A stretch of DNA of 64,000 bases, taken from NCBI GenBank assembly GCA_004154925.1, contig QJNS01000008.1:558001-622000 (forward strand), written 5' to 3'. This stretch comes from Monosporascus cannonballus (lineage: Eukaryota > Ascomycota > Sordariomycetes > Xylariales). Under the pieces are notes generated by a model that did no database searches, was not told where the DNA came from, and worked only from the letters and a program-made list of their open reading frames with translations. Within the stretch, counting starts at the first letter, position 1. Every line of letters starts with the position of its first letter. This document shows, piece by piece, positions 1-12,999 of the stretch. The position numbers were made by a program, and so were the translations under genes.

Positions 1-2682
1 TTTATATCTAAACCCAGAACGGGGATATAAAATAATTAGGGGGTGTAATTAAAGAAAAAGCGACTGTAATACGAAATAACGTTAAATAACCCTTGTTTTT
101 AATTATATATATTTTTAAAACGGTAATATACCTATATAATTATACCCTTAAATACGGATTTTTTTAGCAAAACCTATACGAAATTTATTATATTTACTTG
201 GCATACAAAAATAATATTACGGTATTTAATCGCAAGCTATAATAAGTCCATTTACGCGCTTATGGCTATATAACGTATGTTATAACGAAAACCGTTATAA
301 AAAAAATAAAAGTTTTAAAAATTAAAACTAAAAATTTAAATCGATTATTTCCTCGGTTATTAATTAATAAATATTTACGAAATTTAAAACTGTTTAACGA
401 ATCAGGTTATAGCTATTCCAAATGTATAATTTAATAAAAAGATTACCTTTTCCGGAAGTATTAAAGATTTTAAAAGCGATTTTTTCTATATTAGCGGAAA
501 CAAATTATAACGTATTTTTCGATAAGTATTTATACCTAATTAGGTTATATACTACCTAAATATTTGTATATAAAAGAAAAATAAAAACTTAAACGGAATA
601 ATTTAGCTACCGGTTAAATTGGAAATTTTGGAATAAAATAACATTGGCGTAAAAAGCATATAAAATAAGTAAAAATAAGTTTATGCGCAAGAAATTAATT
701 ACCCTTATACGACCGTTATATTTGAATTATTTTTATTCCTTAAATTGTTTTTAACGTTTATTTTGATAATTATTATAATTATTATGCCGACAGAAAAAAA
801 TAAAGGTAATTTTAAGCTTTTGTTATATTGTTTAACCCAAAGTAACGATAAAAAACATAAGTACCTTACGGGTTATAAACGTAAGCTTCCTATATGTTCC
901 GTACCGAAATAATATTATGCAAAGAAATTACAGAATAAAAGAAGCCGTTTTTAAAATAAAACGGTTAATTTATTTTATAAAGATTTGCGATAACCGATTA
1001 GTAAATTACGAAGATTTAAGGAAATTAATTATTCGAAATACACGCCGCCCTAGTCGGAAAAGCTTTAATGTATTAATATACGAAAAAATATCCAAATCGC
1101 AAAACCGGACATATAAACGTAATTTACTTTTACCGTTATAAGGCTATAAAAAGCTAAATATATATTCGTTAAAACAAAGGTTTTTAAAAGCCGAAAAGAT
1201 TTATTTATAAAATTATAAAAATATATAGTTTTGGGAAATTATTAATTAATCTTTTATTAAAGAAAAATAAGTTTTAGGATATATACAGGTATACGTTTAT
1301 AAATTCGATAAAAACGGTTAATTGCAAAAATGCAAAGTATAATTTGTAAAACGTAATAATTCACAATTAAAAAGCGCGTATAACAATATATATGCGTTTA
1401 TATTTGCCAGAAAGTCCTTTCGAACGGTATTCGTTATTATAACCCGATTTAATTTGGAATTTAAATAATATAATATTTTTAATATTTTTGTTTACGTAAA
1501 TTTTCCTTACGACATATATATAAAATCGCCTTTAAGGCATTTATATCGTGGCAAAATCGTATGGATTAAAAAGGCCCTATATAATTTAAAAACATTATTA
1601 TTATTGTATCAAAAGAATTCTATTAATATATTAAATTTTTGGGATTTAACCCCGTTTCTTATAAGCCTTATTATTTTTTATTAAAAGGTATTCCTTTTTT
1701 ATATTAATAATATTATTTTTACGTATCGTAAAAAAGTTAATACTTAGTTAATTAAGCGATTTAATAAATTAAAAAATAATATACCTTTTTTAAAAGAATA
1801 AGGATTTTTAATAGTTTTTCTATATCGAAATAATTAAAAATAGACTTGACCAGAAAATCTGATTATTTTAATTTAATTTTATAAATAAATTAATTAATTT
1901 GGTTTTTAAAAAACGTTTCAATAACTCTTTAAATACGCCGATAATTACCGTTAAATTATTGCCCAACCGTAATTTAATTAATTTAAATTTAATTAGTAAA
2001 TATTTAAAAAAACAAATAAGTTCGATTTTGTACGTAACGGTTAATATCCGACCCGATATATTTTTGCTTTATTCCGATTAATATGATTTAATTTAAACTT
2101 TAATACCGTATAATACGAAACGGCCGATTAAGTTATATTATATTTAGTCGGTATTAAGATATAGGTTTTGTAATTCGGTAACGAAAATTTAATAAATATA
2201 TAAAACGACGTTTTTTTGCGGATAATGCTATCGACCGAAAAAATTCCCAAATATATATTATAAAATTATTGGGAAAAATAATCGGGTAAAAAGCAAATAA
2301 GCACAATATAATAATTATTTTTCTAACCGAAACGAAATTATTATCTTTTGCGCAAACTGCCAAAAAAGCCTTTTTTATTTCCCGATTAATTATTGAATTA
2401 GAAATCGTCCTAAAAAGGGAATTACTAAATATATAATACGATAATTTGTAAACCATACGGTTCGTTAACGCGGATATCGTTTTTCTTATAACAAAAATGC
2501 GACATATTAATATATATAATTATTAATTACGAAAGGCAACAAAGAAGGATTTTATTAAAATGAATTATATACTTACGGGTAATATATTAACAAATGGACT
2601 AATAAAAGCTCTACTAAAAGAAACCTTTAGATATTTTAAAGAACAGCTAGGATTAATGGATATTACGGAAACCTTTAAATAG
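1..2682 (+). mobile_element. Ty1/copia retrotransposon remnant, 3' part, RIP-degraded
   Basis: A dead copia-type pol region running off the left edge. Frames broken by many stops still read as copia reverse transcriptase at about 1,260-1,950. This includes a stretch like KIVWIKKALYNLK at about 1,549-1,590 and, at 1,702-1,713, YINN where the family has the YVDD catalytic motif. RNase H follows at about 1,980-2,682, with ILYVTVNIRPDIF, then DRKNSQ and ETKLLSFAQTAKKA. The frame closes at TAG 2,680-2,682. Both catalytic aspartates of the reverse transcriptase read Asn, as expected from G-to-A change, so the copy is inactive. Domain identity is fairly secure. I could not place the gag, the integrase core or either LTR, so the left limit is simply the window edge. 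Confidence 0.75.
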
Positions 2683-2735
2683 CGGAGGAATATTTTACGG
2701 GTAATTTTAAAGGCGGAACTTGCCTTATCGTGATC

Positions 2736-2800
2736 AGAACCCCATTTTGGAGGTTGTGGCTGCGCCTGCGGCGCAGCAGCCGTAGCCATAGCTATAGCTT
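2736..2800. repeat. GC-rich hairpin island after the copia pol end
   Basis: This short GC-rich island lies in DNA that is otherwise about three-quarters A+T. It contains an inverted repeat with an 8-base stem (2,759-2,766 against 2,770-2,777) and a 3-base TGC loop. It follows the copia stop codon by about 50-120 bases and precedes a TGTTAGGAGTCC at 2,818 that could be an LTR start. It may be a transposon 3' untranslated segment or a unique insert that escaped RIP. Function unknown. Confidence 0.4.
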
Positions 2801-2829
2801 TTGATCAAGAAGTATTTGTTAGGAGTCCA

Positions 2830-5800
2830 ATATATTAACTAAACTCCTTTAAAAATAATATCTACAAAAATAGCAAAACCTCCAAAATAAGGCCTGATAA
2901 TAAATTATAATTTTTTCGTTCCATTTAGTACGTTTCCATATAAATTCGTAAAAATTATTAATATTAACTTTGGTAATATATATTAATTACGAAATTCCCA
3001 GTATTTTAATTTATATAATATAACGTAAAATTGAAATCTGTATTTCTTAATATAATAATTGTTTTAATTAATACAAAATAAAAATTATTATAACAAAAAA
3101 TGGCCCAAAATCCCAATTAATACATGTTATAATTTTTTAACTTTTTTAAGTTAATATAATAATAATATAACTTTATAAATTAAAATAATAATATATAGGG
3201 TTTAAAATCGCCCGTAATAAGCCCCGAAATATATTTTTTTTCTAATTAGCCAAATTTAAAATATATATTTAAAAATTTGGGATAAATATTTTAAACTTTC
3301 GAATATTTAATTTTCAAAAGTAAAACGTTTATTTTTATCCGATACTTTTATTGGTTTTTTGCCGATACAAACATAATTAACCTATATGCCAATATTATAT
3401 ATACGGCCGATAGCCTTATAGAAATTTTACGCCATCGGTTTATTTGCCTTATATTAGGCGTTATATTTAACGAATAAAGCCGTATTTTATGGAAAAAACA
3501 AATTAATACGGTATATAATTTGGTTTTCGGAAAACTTAATATTTTTTATTATTAAAATAAACTTTAGGAAATCCTTAATTATTTAAAGTTTTTTGTTAAT
3601 AATTAATTTAAATATTATTTAAATTATATTATTAATTAAATTAAAGGAAAAATAATAAATTTTTGTATTAATAATTTTATATTTTATGTTTGTTTTAATA
3701 TTTGCGGATACGAAAAAGCTTAATTTAAAAATATTTAACCGTATAACTGCCGGATAATATAATTATATTATTTTTAATCCTAAATAAATATTCAATAATT
3801 AAAACCAAATTATTATATTAAATTTTATTTTTAAACAATAATATAATTTAATTATTATTAACGAAATATATTAATATTTGTAATTTACGTTTTATTTTTT
3901 TTACTTATATATATTGTTTTACGTATATAATAATTATTAATAATATTATAAAAAGAAATTGCGAAATATTACGGTTTTCGTTAAATTAACGGCTTAATTA
4001 AATATGGTTATAGAGCGAAAATCGAGTATTTTAATATTAATTATTCTGAAATCGATATTATTATTTTTTTTGTACTAAAAATTAACGTTCGAATTAAGGG
4101 TGTTTAAATTTCCTAATAATTAATATATTTAGGTTATTAAATATAATTTTTTAATTTAATTTAATAATTTATATTTTATTATTAAAATTAATATTTATAT
4201 TAATAATAAGGCGAAAATTATAGATATCCATAATTATTTAATTAGAATTATAATAAACCGGAGATGTTTATTAAAAGGTATAAAAGAATTATTAAGTTTT
4301 ATAATTTCGAAATATTTTATGGGAATTAAATTTGTATATATAATAATTTAAAATTATCGGATGGTTTCATCTGTATTATCGTATTTATTATTATTTTTAA
4401 ATTAAATATGGATATTCCGGATATTAATCCAATAATATAATAAAATATATTGTAAAACTTTTCGATTAAAAATTTAAAATAACGATTTAATTAAATAATT
4501 CGTAATTATATGTAATTAAATGTAATTAGCTATAAATAAGTTATATTATTTATACTTTATTAAATATTGAATAAATATAAAATTAAATTATTTATTTTAA
4601 AAAAAATTAAAATAACGAAAACGATTTAGGCCCGATAAATTAAAAACCGTATTATTTATAAAAACATAAAAGTTATAATAAAAAATAACGTAACGGATTC
4701 GGATAATAAAAAAATAATACGTAATTTATCGCAAATAATCTTAATTAAAACGAAATAATTATTAAATTTTAATCTTAATTTTCGGCCGGCCAAAATATTA
4801 TTCGTAAATTTCCGAAATAAAATAATTTTAATTTATAATACCGGATAAAGATAAGGTCTTAATAATATGCGTTATTTAACGGCAAATATATACGTAAAGC
4901 GATTTTAGCATATTTTAAAAAATTGTTATATTAAAAAAGGACCGTAATAATTTAATTCGGGCTGGACTTTATTATAAAATATATATACTTAATTTCCTCT
5001 ATATATTTACACTTTTAAATTCGAAAATATTTGCATAAAAATAATAAAAAGCCAGTTCGGTAAGAACGGTTATTTAGGAAATAATAAAATCTTGATAAAA
5101 ATAACGGGCGAAGAAATTATTTTTTACGTAATTATTTCCGTTTGGCAGTAAAAAACAAAATAAATATTTATTTTTATTAACTTTAAATAATAATTATTTA
5201 ATAAATTTCCGAATAAATTAAACGAAATTAAAAATCCATCTTTAATTTAAAATATAATCAAATTAATTAAAGTGGTTTTTAATTTCGATATATGGCAATA
5301 TTAAGATATTTTGAAAAACCGTTTATTTTTTACATTATATATAATATATTAAAAATTATATTTTCGATTTTATAAAAAATTTAAGTAATTTTTTGTAAAT
5401 AACGGAATTTGCTTAATCGGAAATAACGACGTTATATTCCCATATTGCAAACCGATTTATATAGGTTATGGATTATTATTATGTTATAAATTTAATAAAT
5501 ATTGAAAAAGAATTATAAGGCCGCTTTAAGTTACGTCCCGTTTTAATTAAAACATATTATATATAATTATTCCATTTAAATTAATAATTAATAGTTCAAC
5601 GATAATTTAAATAATTTAAATACTAAATTGGCATATAATTTATACGTTTTTGCGATTTAAAATTATAATTTCGGTTATAATAATACCTATATTTATATAC
5701 GTAATTCGCGACGTATTAAATAATCCTAATTAAAAACTTATTTCGTTTTTTTTATTTATAACGTTAACGTAAAACTTATTATTTTTAAATATTTTTAATT

Positions 5801-8800
5801 TTTTAATCTTATTTTTATTATTATATTTATATTTACATAATTCGTTTATTTTTATATTGTTACCGGAATTGCCGATATCGCCAAAACGTAATAATTTACA
5901 GCCTAATATTATAAATAATATATCGGAAAAAGAAATCGAAATAATAGTGTTTATCGAAATTAAAAAATTATGCGTTATAAATAAACGCTATTTATTAAAT
6001 AATGATATTGATAATAAATTTAAAAATTAATTATAATATTAAGTTAAAAAGCAAAAAACGAAATTTCGCCGTTTTTCATTAAAGCCAATAATAAAAAATA
6101 CGTTCGGTTTCGGCGTAACGTTACGGTTATAAAACGTAATAATTATAAATATTTATATAACATTAATTAATTTTATTAATATATTATTTATTATTAGATT
6201 TATTATTTTTATTAATTTTTAATTCCTTAAACCTTATATAAAATATTAATGTATTTTAATCCGGATTGATTGTATATCGTAATAAATATATAATAAATTT
6301 TTAATTAAAAAATTAACGGAATTTTATATTGTATAATTCGAATTATAATTTATTACAATTATTAATAAATTATTGTTTTAATTTATAATCTTCAATTTAT
6401 AATGCCGAATTAAAATGTTTTAAATTTTATTTTCCGGTTTTTCTTTCGTATTTGTTATATTAATTTTTGAAATATCTTTTTTTAATTTTTAAGATATTTT
6501 CGTTTAAATTAAATAATTAAAGTAAGAAATCGATTATACAGGTAAATAAGTAATGTAAATAATTTTTCGCCAATATTAAAAAGGTTATTTTTTTATTATT
6601 AATATAATTATTTTAACGTCCGCTTTTTTTAAAATACTAATTTAATATATTTAAAATTCCGAGTTTATAATAAATCCTTATTAAATACGCTTTATCACTT
6701 TATTTTTTTATAATTAGGATTAATATTTATCGTCCTATAATCCTAATTAATATTTTTCGAAGCCGCCCGTATACCTTATTATTATTTTGTTAAAAACTTT
6801 AATAATTATTTCTTTTTTAAATTAAGGCTTTTTGGTTTTTTTTAATAAAAATTAACGGCCGGATTTAGCTTTTTTTTTCCTTACCGCGTTTTCTTTTTGT
6901 CGGCATAACTAAATCCCTGGCTGGTTCTAGAAATTCCTTGATTTTTTTCCCGGCTCGTTTTAAGAATTCCTTTATATTAAAATCCCATATACATATAATA
7001 ATAATCGGATATTCCGGGTAACCGCCGAACTCCTTAATATTAATACCGAATATGTTGTAATACTTAAAAATCCAATTTTTATATCAAGTTATTTATTCGG
7101 CAGCTAATTACGTATAATTACGGATTTTCTTTTCGCTTAATATTATGAAAATAATATTTATATAATATATATTATAAAATATATTTTAATTTTATATTTT
7201 TTTAATCGAAAGTATAAGATTATTATATCTTTAATATTATTTAAATTATGTAAATTATTATAAATTATAAATATGTGAAAACGATTAACGGCCCGAATTA
7301 TACGAATTTTAAAAAAAATATACGCCGGTTAAATTTATAATATAAAGAATATTTATTTCGCGGTTTTAAAAACTTATTATTTAAAAATCCGTGTTATTCG
7401 TATTAATAATTTTATTATTATATTTTAATATAAGGAGAAAAAACAAATAATATTATATATTATTTAATATTTCTTTCGGGATTTAATAAAATTAAAATTT
7501 GAAACTTATTAAAATATATAAACGCATTTCTTATTAATTTCTTATAAGTTATATATATATAATTATAATCTCGGAATATTTATTTAAGTATTATTTTAAG
7601 GTTATTGTAAATATAATATACGTTAATATATATATAATAATAAATAATTTACGTTTTTTGGTATATAATAATAAAATTTACCTTATAAAAACCTTATGGT
7701 ATTAAAATTTTATTAAATAATTGTTTAGCTTAAAAGAAACTTATTTTATAAATTAAAGTAAAATTTGGAAACATAATATATATAATAAAAAATAAAATAA
7801 GAAAACTAACGCCGTAATTAATATAATTCGTATTAAAAGTTAACTTGATATTATTGCGATCTTTATATATGTTTTAATTTTTTGTTAAATCGCTATATAT
7901 TTTCCAAATAGAATTATCGTATTTTATTAAACGGTAATAATATTATAATAATAATTATATAATATTAGGTATATATAAATAAATAACTATAATTAAAACA
8001 TTTAATAATATTATAAATTTACCGATATAAATTCGGCCGAATTAAGATTAAAAATATAAATAAAAGATATAAAATATAGTAAATAAAATAAAATTTATAT
8101 ATTAAATAATTACTAAATATATTATTAATATAAATAAGAAGTATATAAAACTTTATAATATATAAATAAAACTTCCGGGTAATTAATAAATTATAAAAAT
8201 ATCTTAAAATAATATATATAATTAAGATTCAAATATATATAAATTTTAGGATTATGTAATTATAAATATATAAATTATTAAATTTATATAAGTTAAGAAA
8301 TATAAAAAAAAATTAACGTTATTTTTTTATAACGAAATAATAATATATAAAGAAAAAATTAATAATTATATATAAATTATACGAAATTTATAATTTATTA
8401 TAAATTTCTTAATATAATTTATAAAATTATTTCGATTAAATATATATTAAATATAATTGTTATAAATATTTAATACATAATTAATATTATTTATGTAATT
8501 ATAATTTTTTATAATTTTAAATATTTCTTATATTTTAATATATAAAATCACATTATTTACGATATAATAATTATTAATTATTCTTTTTTATTTAATATTT
8601 AAAATTTATATTATAATATATATTTTTATGTATTTTACGATATTATAAAAAATAAATGAATTCTTTACCGATATAATAAAGGCAGTTTCCGTCATAGCTT
8701 TTAATAATATATTTCGAATAAATTTAAAAAATCTTATTCGTACGGTTAAAAAATTTAAATTCGCTAATAATATCCTTGAAAATTTTTATTCCCGAAAAAT

Positions 8801-11800
8801 AACCTACCCTTAAGAAATAACTTTAAAAACGGGTAATAAAATCTCGAACTAAAAAACAACCGAAATAAGTATTAAAATAAAAATAATTTACTTTCGAACA
8901 ATAATCTTAAAAATAGATAATAAGATTTTTAACCAAAAAATAACCGGAACCGGTACTAAAATAATTTCCGATAAGGCGAAACCGATAACATAATTCCGAT
9001 TAAGGTATTTTCGTATTAATTAAGCAATATTTAACTATTTTAAGATATAGGATATTTTTTACGAAAAATATATATTATTTGTAATTAATTCCAGATATTA
9101 AATATATGTTATAAAGTTATATTAATATAACGAAAAATTAAAAGAACAATATTTTATATTTCAATATTAATATAAATATATATTAATTAAGAAAGGTTTA
9201 TAATTATTAAAAATTTATAAATTCGGTAATATTACGAAAAACGTATATTACGAATAAGAATTTTTATTATAAAAAAATACGGTATTTATATAAGTATTAA
9301 ATATTAATAATATAATTCGGGATATTTTCCGTAATAATAACCGGCAGAACAAGATTTACCTTATAACGAATGATGTTAGCCATATAAATTATTAAATTAT
9401 TAAGTTAATTACGGACTTTTAATTAATTATAATTTTCGTAATTTAGTAAAAAGGTTATATAAACCGGATATTACATAAATAATACGAAAGAAAGTTTATA
9501 ACTTTATATATTAGGCCTCTTAATTAGAAAATATATATTATACAATTATTTTATAAATATTATAATTTATGGAATTATACGGATAACAAATATATAAATT
9601 ACGTATAAAAACGTAACGAAAAATATTTATACGTAATTCTTAAATATTTGGCATTATTATATAATCCGAATAAAAGTTTTTAAAAAAGTTTAAAGGTAAA
9701 TATTGCGTTTAAAATAAATAAGATTTTAGAACCCGAGAACGTAAAAGAAATTATTAATATATAAATTATAATAATACGCGAAAAAAGGTAAAACAAAAAG
9801 AAAAAATTTCAAAAAATATTTAAAAACCTTAATTAATAAATTAAGTATAAATAAGGTATACAGGTAAATTCGAAATTATACGTTATATTTAATTATAAAT
9901 AATGTAATATTTTTATACGATTTTACGAAAAATAAAATATTTGAACGAAATATAATTAATTAAAATTACGTAAATTATAAACTTAATTACTTATATTAAT
10001 TTTATTAATAATTATATTACGTACCGTATCATAAAATATGATTTTTCTGTTTATATTTTTATTACCGAAAATAAGCAAATTACGTTAATATAACGATTAA
10101 GTAATTATAATAATATATAAAACGATTTCGAAATTAATTAATTAAAATTATATAAATAATAAAATTATATTAATATTAAAATTATAATATAAATACTATA
10201 TTATATATAAAAAAATACAAAATAAAAAAAAGATAAAAAATTATATTAATAATTTATTTTCGTCCGATAAATTCTTTTTTTATTTATTTAATAATAATAA
10301 CGATAATAACAGACCGTTTTAATTAAAATTATTAATTAAGTTATTAATAATTTGCATTATAGGATTATAATTTTTTTCCGTATGTAAAATATTACGGTCG
10401 TTCGGAACTAAATTATCCTTAATAAATTCGATATTAAGAATTTTTCGGATAATTGTATTAAAATTATTTATAAATTAAATTTCGTTTTTTACCTTATTTA
10501 ACCAATTAAATTTATTTGCGTTATTAATAATAAATATAATATTATTAAAATTAATAAATTTAATTTCTATAATTTTACGGCCCGTAACCAGAATATTTTC
10601 GGAATTCCAGCCGTTTTTTTAAATCCGAAACGGATATTCTTTAATAAGCCAGAAATTCCGAAAAAAAAATAAGCGTATTTAAAAGTTTTGTTACGAAAAT
10701 CCCGAATAACATAACGTTTATTTCGCAAAAAAATATAACGGACATAAAATTTATATTATAAAGATATAAAATATTTAATTAAAAACGAATTTCGAAAAAA
10801 ATAATATTAATATTATATATATTATTTTTCGATTAGCGGATTTTCCTAATAAATTATAAATTATAATATTTGCCTTTTCGATTAAATATTTTTTATTTTT
10901 TTGGGGGGATTTTATCGAAATTAAACTTAATATTAAAATGGAATTAATAAATATTAAATTTAATATTATAAAACGTAATATCTAATCGAAATAAAAAATT
11001 TTTACCGTAATTAAATTAACCGGCCTTATAAAAAAATAATAATATCGGTATTAACCGCTTAATATAATTAACGTTATTAAATCGTATAATATGTAAAAAA
11101 CATAAATAAACCTAAGTTTTTTAAAGAAAACGGCAATAATTTCGAAATTTTTTATCGATAACAACGGTATCGATTAACGGTTGGTTATTATTTTTAATAA
11201 AATTAAAAAAATTATTACTGTATAAAATATCGGCTATATTAAAAATATTTCCGATTTCGTAATTATCTTATAAAAAAATTTATTTAATACGTTCTGATTA
11301 AAATCGCGCCATTTAAAAATAATATAAATAAATTACGTTTCCAAATTAAAAAATAAAATATTTACGAATTGTCCGTTAAATAATTTATATTATTAGGTAA
11401 CGTATTATTAATAAATAATAATAGAAAAATTTCGTCGAAAAAAATTTTATTTATTAATACTTTTTAATTAAAACCTTACGATATTTCCCTTATTTATCTA
11501 ACACGACCAAAATATTTAAACATTTTCTTATACGCAATAAATTTAAATTTGGCGATAATTAACCGGAAATATATATATTTTATGAATTCGGTAAACTTAA
11601 CTTTCGAAAAAAAATTTTCGATCAAGGTATTTTAAAAAGCTTTATATACGTTAAATATTTTTATTATAAATAATTGATATCGGGTACGTAATTCCTATAA
11701 AAATAACGTAAATATACGAACATTATGCATATAAAAAATAAAAAGTTCGAAAAAGTAAAATTTCGACAATTTTTAATATAATTACGTTATTTTATTTAAA

Positions 11801-12160
11801 AATTAACGATCCGTTTTTAAAATTATTTATATTTTATATATCTCGGTTATATTATTAGGCTAATAAATACGTATAAATATAAGTAAAAAATTTATTTATA
11901 TATGGAATAAAATAAAAACAAAAAAAATTACCGTTTTTTATCGTATAAATTAGTTACTTCGGATTAATTAGCGTATATTTTCCGAATATAACTTATTAAT
12001 TTTTAATTTTTATAAATAAAATAAAAATATTTTAAAAATTAATAAGATTTGTTTTAATTTATATTTTTTTAAAAAAAAATTTAATAAACATTATAAATAT
12101 TACTAATAATATTTTTATTTTTATTAATTATATTTAACGAAATCGAACGGTATTTACTAT
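2830..12160. other. AT-rich RIP-type block with no assignable element
   Basis: About 9.3 kb of extremely AT-rich sequence in which every frame is broken by frequent stops. Short peptide-like stretches suggest further decayed transposons, for example around 3,360-3,480, 9,680-9,830, and on the minus strand 10,260-10,900, but none carries a motif I can name. An imperfect tandem duplication is listed separately. I see no gene here. Confidence 0.7.
8809..8968. repeat. Imperfect tandem duplication of about 80 bases
   Basis: Two adjacent units, 8,809-8,890 and 8,891-8,968, share the order TTAAAAA.GGGTAATAA / TTAAAAATAGATAATAA, then an AACTAAAAAACAACCG / AACCAAAAAATAACCGG block and a GTATTAAAATAA / GTACTAAAATAA block. 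A partial third unit may precede them (from about 8,766). The differences look mostly like C/T and G/A transitions plus small indels. It probably belongs to a decayed transposon. Confidence 0.45.
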
Positions 12161-12165
12161 ACGGA

Positions 12166-12597
12166 TATTACGTTCAAAAAGGACTCCATTAGGCCTAAAA
12201 AGGGCCCAGGAAGTTAGAAACGCTCGGGATCTCCACCTTTTATCGGATAAACCTCGGGTTTCTGCCAATTTCCAGAGATACCAGGAGATTCGTGGACGAC
12301 AAATATTATGGTTTTTCGAAATCCCCAAAGACCATAAGAAATATAAAAGATAAAAAAAATATATAAGGTTTGGGTTTCTTATATAGATAATTACTTATTT
12401 AATTTTTCGTTCCTTAATTATTAATTTAAGCTTTTAATTAAAAATAATTATACCGTTTTTTAATTAAGGGAAAAATATTTAAATCTTTTTAACCAATAAA
12501 TTATTAAATTATTTTTTATTTTATTATTACCTATAAATTAAAACCTTTTTCAGATATTATTTATATTTCCAAATAAATATATAAAAAGTTTGTTATA
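12166..12597 (+). repeat. 5' LTR of the Ty3/gypsy element
   Basis: 432 bases, matching 18,990-19,421 along its whole length. In the first 20 bases every difference between the two copies is a transition. The canonical TG start reads TA here, and both copies end in TA where TG..CA elements end in CA, consistent with C-to-T change. A more GC-rich core (about 12,180-12,330) survives. Confidence 0.92.
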
Positions 12598-12999
12598 TTT
12601 TAATAATTCCTTAATTAATAACCGATAAATGGTTTAAAGCCTAATTAGGTATAAGCTTTTTTAAACTTAATATAAACGATAATATAAAACAATATTCAAA
12701 AAATAAATAATATATTTAATTTCCGTTATTAATTAATAAAGGATTAATAACAAAATTAAACGATTTATTATTTATTAAAAAAGTTTTTTAACTAATAAAT
12801 AATATGGCACCCTTTATTATTAGATTTTAAGAAGGCTTTTTTTCCTTTTAATCTTAGCAGCAACTTTTATCCGCAAAAAAAATAATTAAGATATAAAAAG
12901 ATAAGATAAATAAAAAGGAAAAAAAATATCCGGCTGGAAAATAAAAAAAAAATATTAAAGCGTTTAATTAAAAAAAAGAACTTATTATAAAAAAACGAC

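Noticed and set aside
1..120. Telomere at the left edge
   Set aside because: No TTAGGG-type repeats are present; the edge lies inside a copia remnant.
2154..2456. Minus-strand ORF of 100 codons
   Set aside because: It is antisense to the copia RNase H remnant and arises by chance in AT-rich DNA.
9680..9830. Basic stretch resembling the end of a pogo/Fot1 transposase
   Set aside because: Too short and too mutated; no DDE motif or terminal repeat could be tied to it.
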